Positions 56,535 through 64,000 of a stretch of 64,000 nucleotides of DNA are shown here, one piece after another. Each line of letters opens with the position of its first letter. Position 1 is the stretch's first letter. The notes below the pieces were generated by a model that had not been told where the DNA came from, did not search any database, and was given only the letters and a program-made list of their open reading frames with translations. Source of the stretch: a bacterium. GTDB taxonomy: Bacteria; Verrucomicrobiota; Kiritimatiellia; CAIKKV01; CAITUY01. The stretch lies in assembly GCA_037128595.1 (NCBI GenBank), contig JBAXWB010000004.1, forward strand, positions 1-64,000, given 5' to 3'. The position numbers and the translations under genes were made by a program.

Positions 56535-56906
56535 ATGAAAAAGACAGCAATAGTCGTAGCAGTGATGGCAATGGGATGGATGTTCAGCGCAGTGGCAGCA
56601 GATGAGGGTAGCGGACCGCCGCAAGGTGGCCAGAATAAGGAGCGGGGGAAGCGTCCGCCGCCGCCGGTCATGAAAGTGCTGGACGTGAATGGCGATGGGA
56701 TCCTGGATGCCGGTGAGATTGCCAACGCCGCCGCCGCGCTGGCGAAGTTGGATAAAAACGGGGACGGCAAGTTGACCCGTGAAGAGCTGATGCCGCCTCG
56801 GCCTCCGCCATCGGGAGACCAACAGGGGCAACGTGGGGAAGGTGAAGGGCCTCAGGGAGGCGCTGAGCATGGTAACCCACCCCCGCCGGAGGGAGAGGGC
56901 AAATGA
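56535..56906 (+). CDS. Exported EF-hand protein
   Basis: 123 residues. Signal peptide (MKKTAIVVAVMAMGWMFSAV, cleavage near VAA-DE). Two EF-hand loops DVNGDGILDAGE and DKNGDGKLTREE, the ligands of which are all present, with Pro/Gly/Gln-rich flanks. A periplasmic calcium-binding protein is expected. AAAAGGAGC precedes the ATG. Its stop overlaps the phosphoesterase start by four bases. First structural gene of a six-gene unit. Confidence 0.82.
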   Translation: MKKTAIVVAVMAMGWMFSAVAADEGSGPPQGGQNKERGKRPPPPVMKVLDVNGDGILDAGEIANAAAALAKLDKNGDGKLTREELMPPRPPPSGDQQGQRGEGEGPQGGAEHGNPPPPEGEGK

Positions 56907-58381
56907 AGTCACGCGCAAGACAGGTGATTCTGCCCGTTCTGGTTTTTGCGTTATCGGCCTTCAGCGGCGTGACGCAGGACAAGATCACAGACTCATTTGC
57001 CTTGCGCAGTCCTGCCGGGGTGACCGGCAGGACTTTGCCGGGGAAGGAGTCAGGTGAGGGGCAGATATCGGTCATATTGGGGCGCCCCTCTGACCATACG
57101 GTGACCGCCAGCGTTCTCTCGGCGGAAGCCATGGAGGGCTTTTGCGAGTATGGGGTGGCCCCGGGAAATTATTCCAAAAAGACCGGGGTTGTCGCCCTGG
57201 CTTCCGGCAAGCCGGTGGATTTTGTGCTTGGCCCGCTTCCGGTTGACACGGCGTGCGTGTATCGCCTGAGATATCGTAAGCTGGGCGAATCCGTCTTCAC
57301 CGAAGGGGGCATGCATTCCTTTCATACCCAGCGGGCACCCGGAAAGGCCTTTGTGTTCGAGATTCAAGGAGACTCCCATCCTGAGCGCCCGAAACAGCAC
57401 GATTCCTCCCTCTATTCCAAGACCCTGAAAGCCGCGGCAGCAGATCACCCCGACTTCTATATGTGCATCGGGGATGATTTCAGTGTGGATACCCTTCATG
57501 TTGTTAACGAGGGAACCGTGGTGCAGCGCTATCTGCTGCAGCGTCCTTTCCTGGCTCTGGTGGCCCAATCGGCCCCGTTATTTCTCGTCAACGGAAACCA
57601 CGAGCAGGCGTCCGCCTGTAACCTTGACGGTACATCCAACAACGTGGCGGTCTGGGCCCAGAATGCGCGCAACACCTATTTCCCGCAGCCTGCCCCGGAT
57701 GGCTTCTACACGGGGGATACTAAACCCGTTCCCTTCATTGGTCTTTTGCGGGACTATTATGCATGGACCTGGGGCGATGCATTGTTCGTGGTGATCGATC
57801 CGTACTGGCACTCCACCAAGCCCGTGGATAATCCTTTTGGTGGGGGCGAAAAGTCCAAGGATTTGTGGTCGGTCACGCTCGGCGCGGACCAGTATAAGTG
57901 GTTTTCGCAAACGCTGAAATCCAGTCATGCAAAATTCAAGTTCGTCTTCTCGCACCATGTGCTGGGGACCGGACGCGGTGGCATCGAGAATGCCAGTCTG
58001 GGTGAATGGGGCGGGGAGAACCGCAAAGGAGTTAATGAGTTCGGGCGGATGCGGCCAGACTGGGAGATGCCCATTCATCAATTAATGGCCACCAACGGTG
58101 TGACCATTTTCTTCCAAGGCCATGACCATGTGTTTGCCCGTCAGTCATTGGATGGCGTGGTGTATCAGACCCTGCCCGAGCCGGCGGATCCCAGTTATAC
58201 GCTCTATTTCAAAGAAGCGTTCCGGTCCGGCAATATCCTGCCCAATTCGGGCCGGGTTCGGGTAACCGTCACTCCCGACAAGGTGACCGTGGAATACATC
58301 CGGTCATGGCTTCAAATAGATGTGACGGACCTGCACACGGACGGGGAAGTGGCTTTTCGCTACTGCATTATGACGAAGTAA
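56903..58381 (+). CDS. Secreted calcineurin-like phosphoesterase
   Basis: 492 residues with a signal peptide (to about residue 25). After a beta-rich N-terminal domain resembling the purple-acid-phosphatase leader domain, the metal-binding set appears: GDSHPE, CIGDDF, NGNHEQA, FSHHVLG and FQGHDHVFARQ. A metal-dependent phosphomonoester or diester hydrolase acting outside the cytoplasm is likely. A paralogue, lacking the N-terminal domain, is encoded at 59677. Confidence 0.85.
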   Translation: MKSRARQVILPVLVFALSAFSGVTQDKITDSFALRSPAGVTGRTLPGKESGEGQISVILGRPSDHTVTASVLSAEAMEGFCEYGVAPGNYSKKTGVVALASGKPVDFVLGPLPVDTACVYRLRYRKLGESVFTEGGMHSFHTQRAPGKAFVFEIQGDSHPERPKQHDSSLYSKTLKAAAADHPDFYMCIGDDFSVDTLHVVNEGTVVQRYLLQRPFLALVAQSAPLFLVNGNHEQASACNLDGTSNNVAVWAQNARNTYFPQPAPDGFYTGDTKPVPFIGLLRDYYAWTWGDALFVVIDPYWHSTKPVDNPFGGGEKSKDLWSVTLGADQYKWFSQTLKSSHAKFKFVFSHHVLGTGRGGIENASLGEWGGENRKGVNEFGRMRPDWEMPIHQLMATNGVTIFFQGHDHVFARQSLDGVVYQTLPEPADPSYTLYFKEAFRSGNILPNSGRVRVTVTPDKVTVEYIRSWLQIDVTDLHTDGEVAFRYCIMTK

Positions 58382-58407
58382 GGTTAACCGCAAAAAGGAG
58401 AAAGATC

Positions 58408-59658
58408 ATGAAAGGGGCGATGATAGTCGGAACGGTGATGGTGATGGGGCTTGGATTAGGCGGGCTGGCGCAGGAGCGTCTGCCGCGGGGACCTCAACCA
58501 CGTGATAACGTGAAGCGATACTCGCTGGAACAAGCAATATCCGATCGGGCTCAGCTCCATACAATAGCCTTCGATGGGCTGGCCTTTTTGACCGGTGATT
58601 TCGGGTACGACACCTTTCTGCCGCCGGGCAAGGTCTCTGATTACTTCGGCTTCCAGTACATGCGGGATATCGACGCCAAGGAGGGAGGGCATAACACGTC
58701 ATTCCTGACGACGATTGCCAACAACATGCTGGCCGTGCTGGATGATAACCAGAAAGCTCAGCTGTTGGCGCTGGCCAAAGAGCAGGAGAATGACATCCGG
58801 ACGTTCGCCGAAAAGCGACTCCCTTTGATCAAGGCCTTCCGCCGTAATCTGGAGGGGGATCTTCCCGCCGGTAGCAATGGTCTGGATAAGAGCGCGGTGA
58901 TCAAGCTGTCGGCCGATCTGTACGAACTGGACGGCCGGCTGTCTTATGATCGTGCCAAAGTCATGGGCGGGATCATCCACCATTTCTCGGAGTCCCAGAA
59001 GGCGGCATTGGCCAAGCTGAAGTTCGGCGATTCCCGGACCTGGCCGGATATGGCGGATCAGCTCGACAAGAGGAGTATGCCCCATACCGTTAATGTGGCT
59101 GTAATGACCTATGCCAGCGAAATGTTTGCCTGGTATGCAGGCTCGCTGGATGCCGACACCTACTTCTGTCCGGAACGGCATGGAATGTACTTTGGTGGGT
59201 TCGGCATGAAGACCGCCCCGGCCATGGGAAAGAAAGATTACTCAATCAGTACCACCTTGACGGGGGACAGCGGTGAGGCGTTCCTAGCCACATTGACGGG
59301 TTCCCAGCGGAAATGGATCACGGATCTCATTGACCTGCAGCGCAAGGATCTGTCGGAGATCGTCAAAACACGTCGGGCGATATCGGCGGAATTGCGGCGT
59401 TTCCAGAAAGGCGAGACCGCCGATAAAGACACTGTCCTCGCCCTGTCGCGACGCTATGGCGAGCTTGATGGCGAGATGGCGTACTTTTATGCCACCGCCT
59501 TTGGCAAGGTCGGCCAGACGCTGACGGCGCAACAGAAAACAAAACTCGCCTCCCTGCGGAAAATTGATCCGACTGAGCCCAAGGGGCCATTTCTGTACTC
59601 TGATCCGATCCGGAATCCAACGATTGGAAATACGGATTTCCTGTTTAGTGCAAAGTGA
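58408..59658 (+). CDS. Exported helical protein with LTxxQ-like repeats
   Basis: 416 residues from ATG 58408 (AAAAAGGAGAA upstream), with a signal peptide. Mostly helical; four short stretches resemble the LTxxQ motif of Spy/CpxP-type periplasmic chaperones (LDDNQKAQLLAL, FSESQKAALAKL, LTGSQRKWITDL, LTAQQKTKLASL). No enzyme family recognised. It sits between the two phosphoesterases. Confidence 0.6.
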   Translation: MKGAMIVGTVMVMGLGLGGLAQERLPRGPQPRDNVKRYSLEQAISDRAQLHTIAFDGLAFLTGDFGYDTFLPPGKVSDYFGFQYMRDIDAKEGGHNTSFLTTIANNMLAVLDDNQKAQLLALAKEQENDIRTFAEKRLPLIKAFRRNLEGDLPAGSNGLDKSAVIKLSADLYELDGRLSYDRAKVMGGIIHHFSESQKAALAKLKFGDSRTWPDMADQLDKRSMPHTVNVAVMTYASEMFAWYAGSLDADTYFCPERHGMYFGGFGMKTAPAMGKKDYSISTTLTGDSGEAFLATLTGSQRKWITDLIDLQRKDLSEIVKTRRAISAELRRFQKGETADKDTVLALSRRYGELDGEMAYFYATAFGKVGQTLTAQQKTKLASLRKIDPTEPKGPFLYSDPIRNPTIGNTDFLFSAK

Positions 59659-59676
59659 AGAACGGAGGATAAGACG

Positions 59677-60687
59677 ATGTTACGGATACTATTCACGGTC
59701 ATGTGTTGCGCCGCCGGGGTGTTTGCAGAGGGAACGGCCCCCGCGTTCCTTTTTACGATCACCGCCGACTCTCATCTGGATTACAATACTGACCGTGGGT
59801 TGTATCAGCGGACGCTGGTGACGGCCTCTGCAGACAAGCCTGTGTTCCACATTGATCTGGGGGATACGTTCATGAGTGAGAAACTCGCGAACCGGGAAGA
59901 GGCGACCAGGCAATACCTTGATCAGCGCCGATATTTTGACCTATTGCAGGTTCCAGTTCATCTGGTGCCGGGGAATCACGATGGGGAAAGCGGCCGGTAT
60001 CTCGACGGCACGACCAATAATCTTGCCATCTGGTCTCGAGCCATGCGTCAACGCTATTTCCCTGATCCGCTTTGCGCCAGTAATCATAACTATTATGCCT
60101 GGGAGTATGGAAACGCCTTGTTCGTCGTATTGGATCCCTACTGGTATACCCCTCGCCTGCGTCGTGACGACTCCAACTGGAAAGTGACCCTGGGTTCAGA
60201 GCAGTATCAATGGCTCAAGCATACGCTTGAGGCAAGCCAGGCGACGTTCAAGTTTGTCTTTATTCATAACCTTGTGGGCGGGTTGGACCGGCAGGGTAGG
60301 GGTGGTGCCGAGGCGGCACCGTTTTATGAATGGGGCGGCAAGAATGCGGATGGGACGGACGGGTTCAAACAAAATCGTCCCGGCTGGCCCATGCCGATTC
60401 ACCAACTGCTTGTAAAAAACAAGGTGTCCATTGTGTTCCATGGGCATGACCATCTCTACGCCCGGCAGGAACGCGATGGCATGGTGTATCAGGAAGTGCC
60501 CCAGCCCGGTGATCCCCGGGGCGACACCCGGAGCGCGGCGGAATATGGTTACCTGAGCGGCAGGACCCTGGGGAGTTCCGGTTATCTCCGGGGCGCTGTC
60601 TCCGCACGCGCTATCAGGGTCGATTACGTCCATCCTGACGGGGCTGTGGCCGATACCTACTCAATGCCAGCAGGGAGCACATTATGA
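59677..60687 (+). CDS. Secreted calcineurin-like phosphoesterase
   Basis: 336 residues with a signal peptide. Metal-ligand blocks ITADSHLDYN, IDLGDTFMSEK, VPGNHDGESGRYL, FIHNLVGG and FHGHDHLYARQ. Closely related to the gene at 56903 (both contain YYAWEYGNALFVVLDPYW-like and DGMVYQ..PQPGDP segments), hence a likely duplication that lost the N-terminal domain. Its stop overlaps the next gene by four bases. Confidence 0.87.
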   Translation: MLRILFTVMCCAAGVFAEGTAPAFLFTITADSHLDYNTDRGLYQRTLVTASADKPVFHIDLGDTFMSEKLANREEATRQYLDQRRYFDLLQVPVHLVPGNHDGESGRYLDGTTNNLAIWSRAMRQRYFPDPLCASNHNYYAWEYGNALFVVLDPYWYTPRLRRDDSNWKVTLGSEQYQWLKHTLEASQATFKFVFIHNLVGGLDRQGRGGAEAAPFYEWGGKNADGTDGFKQNRPGWPMPIHQLLVKNKVSIVFHGHDHLYARQERDGMVYQEVPQPGDPRGDTRSAAEYGYLSGRTLGSSGYLRGAVSARAIRVDYVHPDGAVADTYSMPAGSTL

Positions 60688-62156
60688 AAACCGCACTGAT
60701 CAGTTATATGTTTCTCGTGACGGTGGCTTTCGGCTACGAGGCGTTTCAGGGGCCCACGGAACTTCTCTATTGGGATAAAACACAAACGGCCGACGGGTAC
60801 ACGTTTTTCGGCGTCCGTGGCATCAGTTACCTGGTCGACATGGAAGGCCACGTGGTTCACACTTGGCCGGTCGGTACCAACCCGCACCTGTTGGATAATG
60901 GCAATGTCCTTGATGCCTCGGCGGATGACCCGAGCGGGTTCGGCGGATTCAAGGAAGTCAGCTGGTCGGGTTCCAACGTCTGGTCCTATACGGAAAGCCG
61001 CTCCACTTACGTACCCCATCATGATTTCGTGCGCATCTTCAACCCGAAGCTCAATGCGTATACGACCCTCTACATTGCCAATAAGACCATTTCCTACAAC
61101 GAGTGCATCGCGGCCGGGTGCGCCACCAATGTCAATGCCCCTTATACCAACGCGCAGATGGATACGATTGTCGAGGTCGACATGAGCAGCAACATTGTCT
61201 GGGAATGGGGCTTCTACGACCATCTGGCCCAGAACCTTTACCCTGCCAAATCCAACTACGTCGCCTCCCTCGCCAGTGCGCCCGGACGCCTCAACGTCAA
61301 CCTGCCGGGCCGTCCCGTCCAGCGTGACTGGCTCCATTGCAACTCCATGGACTACAACCAGTCCCTGGATCAGATTGTCATCAATTCGGTAGGCGGCGAA
61401 TTCTACGTCATCGACCATGGCAAAACCTTTGTCAGCAACAATCCCGCGGCCAGCATCGCGCTGGCGGCCAGCACCAACGGCGACTTCATCTACCGGTTCG
61501 GCGATCCTGCCCGATACAACCAGGGCAACTTCCCCTCCCTTTTAACCAATTGGACTGAATCCTCTTCCGGTAATAAACAAATCGGCGGTGCCCACCATGT
61601 CAGCTGGATCCCCACTAACTTCCCGGGCGCCGGGAACCTGTTGATATTCAATAATTCCCAGAACCTGTTTGAGCATACGCAGCAGTCCTATGTCCTCGAG
61701 ATCAATCCCTATCTGAACGCCAGTTCCAATAATGTCGGTACCTACGTCAATCCCCCGGATGCCGGCTATTTTACCTGGCAGCCGAACCGTCGCACTGACA
61801 AGGCCCCCCGGCTCTTGTCCAGTCAGATTGTTTGGTTCTACCATTCAAAGGCCGTCCACGGCATGTTCAGCCACATTGGCAGCAGCGCCCAGCGCCTGGC
61901 CAACAGCAATACGCTGGTGTGCGCCGACACCGAGGGACATATCATTGAAGTTACCCCCGCTGGCGAGCCTGTGTGGGAATTCATCAATCCGGTCAGTTCG
62001 GACGGCATCCTGAAATTCAAGCGCGATACCTGGCCCATGGGGAACTCCATCTTCCGGGCCTTCCGCTACACCACTAACGATCCGCCTCTTGCGGGCCGCA
62101 CCTTAATTCCCGGCAGCACCATTACAGGAAGGACACCCTCTTATGTCACGCCATGA
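60684..62156 (+). CDS. Arylsulfotransferase-like (ASST) protein
   Basis: 490 residues with a signal peptide. Beta-propeller pattern of aryl-sulfate sulfotransferases: GISYLVDMEGHVVHTWPVG, DTIVEVDMSSNIVWEW, DWLHCNSMDYNQSLDQIVI (His of the propeller centre) and GEFYVIDHG. Family members transfer sulfate from one phenol to another without PAPS. It is translationally linked to the phosphoesterase upstream, and a paralogue starts 14 bases before its stop. Confidence 0.85.
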   Translation: MKTALISYMFLVTVAFGYEAFQGPTELLYWDKTQTADGYTFFGVRGISYLVDMEGHVVHTWPVGTNPHLLDNGNVLDASADDPSGFGGFKEVSWSGSNVWSYTESRSTYVPHHDFVRIFNPKLNAYTTLYIANKTISYNECIAAGCATNVNAPYTNAQMDTIVEVDMSSNIVWEWGFYDHLAQNLYPAKSNYVASLASAPGRLNVNLPGRPVQRDWLHCNSMDYNQSLDQIVINSVGGEFYVIDHGKTFVSNNPAASIALAASTNGDFIYRFGDPARYNQGNFPSLLTNWTESSSGNKQIGGAHHVSWIPTNFPGAGNLLIFNNSQNLFEHTQQSYVLEINPYLNASSNNVGTYVNPPDAGYFTWQPNRRTDKAPRLLSSQIVWFYHSKAVHGMFSHIGSSAQRLANSNTLVCADTEGHIIEVTPAGEPVWEFINPVSSDGILKFKRDTWPMGNSIFRAFRYTTNDPPLAGRTLIPGSTITGRTPSYVTP

Positions 62157-64000
62157 AATCAAATCAATAGCCCTTCGGAAATCCGGCGTTTTCCTGCTTC
62201 TCGCCTGCCTCACTCTCCCTGTCAGTGCGTACGAGCGCCTGCAAGGTCCCACCCAGCTGCTTTACTGGGATAAAACCCAAACCAGTGATGGCTACACGCT
62301 ATTTGGCGCCCAGGGAGTCAGCTATCTCCTCGACATGGAAGGCTATGTCGTCCACACCTGGCCGCTCGGGATCAATCCCCGCCTGCTGGATACCGGGAAC
62401 CTGCTGGATGCCGGTAATGGTGATATCGATGGCTTCACGACCCTGAAGGAGTTGGACTGGACCGGTAGCAATGTGTGGTTCTACACGGAAACCCGGACTA
62501 ACTATTTCCCGCACCAGGATTTCCTGAGAATCTACAACAAGAAGCTCGGGACTAATACCACCCTCTATATTGCCAACAAAACCATCACCTCTAACCAATG
62601 CATCGCGGCTGGTTGCAATCCTGCGAATGGCGCTTATTCCGATGTTACCGTAGATGCCATTGTCGAAGTCAATCCGGCCGGGACTGTTGTCTGGGAGTGG
62701 TTCTTTTTTGATCACGGGGTTCAGGATTTCAGCGCCTCAAAATCCAATTATGTAACATCGGTCTCCAATGCGCCCGGAAAGATCAACCTGAATCTGGCAG
62801 GGCGCCCCCTGACCAACGACTGGCTGCACTGCACCTCGCTCGACTACAACACCAATCTGGATCAAATCGTCATCTCCGCCGAGGGGGGTGAATTCTACGT
62901 TATCGACCACGGCAATACGTTCGTCAGCAACAATCCGGCGGGCAGTATCGCGCTGGCGGCCGGCACGGCCGGTGACTTCATCTACCGGTTTGGGGATCCA
63001 GCCCGCTACGGCCAGGGGAGTGCCCCCTCGATCCAGTTGAACTGGACCACCTCGATCACCGGCAACAAGCAGATCGGTGGGGTCAGCCAGGCCAACTGGA
63101 TTCCACCCGGGGTGCCGGGGGCCGGTCATTTTCTTGTCTTCAACAATGGACAGGACTTGTTTGAGACCACCCCGCAATCCTATCTCTTCGAAATCAATGG
63201 CTACCTGAATGCGAGTACCAACGACACCGGTTCTTATGTGAATCCGCCCGCTGCCGGCTATAACATCTGGTCGGCCCCGGGCCACGATACCGACAAACAG
63301 AAAAAAAACATCTCACGCCAGGTCACGGCCATAACCTATTCAATGGCGAATCAGGCCTTTTTCAGCCCTATCGGCGGTAGTGCGCAACGCCTTTCAAACT
63401 CCAACACACTCGTTTGCTCCTCCAGCGAGGGCCATCTCTTCGAAATCACCCCATCCGGATCCGTCGTCTGGGAATATATCAACCCGGTAACAACCAACGG
63501 CATCATTGCCTATAAGCGGGATGACTGGCCCCTCGCAAACCCGGTTTGGCGCGCGACCCGCTACAGCTCGACTCACCCAGCTCTGTCAGGCCGCACCCTT
63601 GTCGGCACGAACACCATCACCGGCGGGGCGGCGTTTTATATTTCCACACCCACCATCAACCATATCACCGTGTCCCCGGCTGTCCCTGCCGCGACTAACA
63701 CCGTTTGGGTCACGGCCAGCGTCTCCACCAATAGCCCCCTTGCGGCGGTATCCCTCATCACCATCATCGGCAGCACCACCAATACCATTCCCATGGCAAG
63801 GACAGGCGTCGTTTACGGAGCCACGATTCCGGCATATGCCACCGGCACGCGGGTGCTTTATTATCTCTCGGCTCAGGACGAATTCGGCAATGCCACCAAC
63901 AGCCCTGCAAATGCCCCCTCCAATGCCCTGTCTTATACCGTCTACCAGAGCGTCATGGCCGCAGGGGGCACTCTCACTCAGGTGGTCTCGGGCCTTAACT
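62143..64000 (+). CDS. Arylsulfotransferase-like protein with C-terminal Ig-like extension (partial)
   Basis: Runs off the window end; at least 619 codons from ATG 62143, which overlaps the previous gene by 14 bases. Signal peptide (GVFLLLACLTLPVSA-YE). The first 500 residues repeat the ASST pattern (LFGAQGVSYLLDMEGYVVHT, DWLHCTSLDYNTNLDQIVI, GEFYVIDHGNTFV). From about 510 a beta-sandwich-like region (INHITVSPAVPAATNTVWVT, YYLSAQDEFGNATNSP) resembles an Ig/Fn3-type domain. Likely duplication of its neighbour, with extra C-terminal domains. Confidence 0.85.
   Translation, partial: MSRHEIKSIALRKSGVFLLLACLTLPVSAYERLQGPTQLLYWDKTQTSDGYTLFGAQGVSYLLDMEGYVVHTWPLGINPRLLDTGNLLDAGNGDIDGFTTLKELDWTGSNVWFYTETRTNYFPHQDFLRIYNKKLGTNTTLYIANKTITSNQCIAAGCNPANGAYSDVTVDAIVEVNPAGTVVWEWFFFDHGVQDFSASKSNYVTSVSNAPGKINLNLAGRPLTNDWLHCTSLDYNTNLDQIVISAEGGEFYVIDHGNTFVSNNPAGSIALAAGTAGDFIYRFGDPARYGQGSAPSIQLNWTTSITGNKQIGGVSQANWIPPGVPGAGHFLVFNNGQDLFETTPQSYLFEINGYLNASTNDTGSYVNPPAAGYNIWSAPGHDTDKQKKNISRQVTAITYSMANQAFFSPIGGSAQRLSNSNTLVCSSSEGHLFEITPSGSVVWEYINPVTTNGIIAYKRDDWPLANPVWRATRYSSTHPALSGRTLVGTNTITGGAAFYISTPTINHITVSPAVPAATNTVWVTASVSTNSPLAAVSLITIIGSTTNTIPMARTGVVYGATIPAYATGTRVLYYLSAQDEFGNATNSPANAPSNALSYTVYQSVMAAGGTLTQVVSGLN

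Noticed and set aside
1-64000. CRISPR array or prophage
   Set aside because: No regularly spaced repeats and no run of phage structural genes were seen; the only phage-like item is the ORF6N fragment.

Overview
The window is GC-rich bacterial chromosome carrying about 57 protein genes, one tRNA and several pseudogenes and palindromic repeats. It looks like a free-living Gram-negative. There is a beta-barrel outer-membrane protein, lipoproteins with lipoboxes, TonB-independent B12 uptake parts, a periplasmic SurA/PpiD-type chaperone, MurB and MurC, and many two-component sensors. The fused murC-murB gene, the remnant of a uroporphyrinogen-decarboxylase-like gene, the many arylsulfotransferase/phosphoesterase-type secreted enzymes and the palindromic repeats suggest a member of the PVC superphylum (Verrucomicrobiota/Kiritimatiellota-like). 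That placement is inference; no rRNA or marker gene here settles it.

Layout. 1-1650: a REP-associated tyrosine transposase (RAYT) element with inverted ends and a duplicated 5' end, abutting an ORF6N-domain gene fragment. 1657-7860 (minus): a tightly coupled cobalamin operon, cobS, an uncharacterised 774-residue membrane protein, then btuF, btuC and btuD. 8028-14559: assorted genes (Gfo/Idh/MocA oxidoreductase, lysozyme-like protein, PA14 protein, SF1 helicase, b561-like membrane protein, two exported proteins). 14682-19784: a membrane glycosyltransferase-like protein, a diheme-type sensor kinase, a response regulator fused to a GcvH-like domain, and a TPR protein; the kinase and regulator are separated by 580 bases packed with hairpins. 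19784-24381: decayed URO-D gene with a palindrome, tRNA-Leu, polyprenyl-phosphate sugar transferase, TerB-like protein, MurC-MurB. 24548-32413: three sensor kinases, an ABC exporter and tiny membrane peptides. 32438-35857 (minus): three GT4 glycosyltransferases. 35993-40905: rsmI, STAS, dnaJ, rsmE, plsC-like and small genes. 40965-45223 (minus): zinc-ribbon membrane protein, deoB, deoC, PpiD-like. 45486-49052: zinc-motif membrane protein, rlmB-like, Ser/Thr kinase, dinB. 49074-56284 (minus): outer-membrane barrel protein, mfd, and an OmpR/HK pair. 56535-64000: a divergent operon of secreted proteins (EF-hand, two calcineurin-like phosphoesterases, an LTxxQ-like protein, two arylsulfotransferases), probably controlled by the adjacent two-component pair.

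The items I find most worth a second look are: (i) a palindromic element inserted in frame into the mfd coding sequence; (ii) the hairpin-rich intergenic array next to the diheme kinase and REC-GcvH regulator; (iii) the palindrome sitting at the deletion joint of the URO-D pseudogene; (iv) the two-component/EF-hand/phosphoesterase/sulfotransferase module; and (v) a recurring ATCAGGG/CCCTGAT motif upstream of three separate genes. No CRISPR array, phage, rRNA or cobalamin riboswitch was seen.
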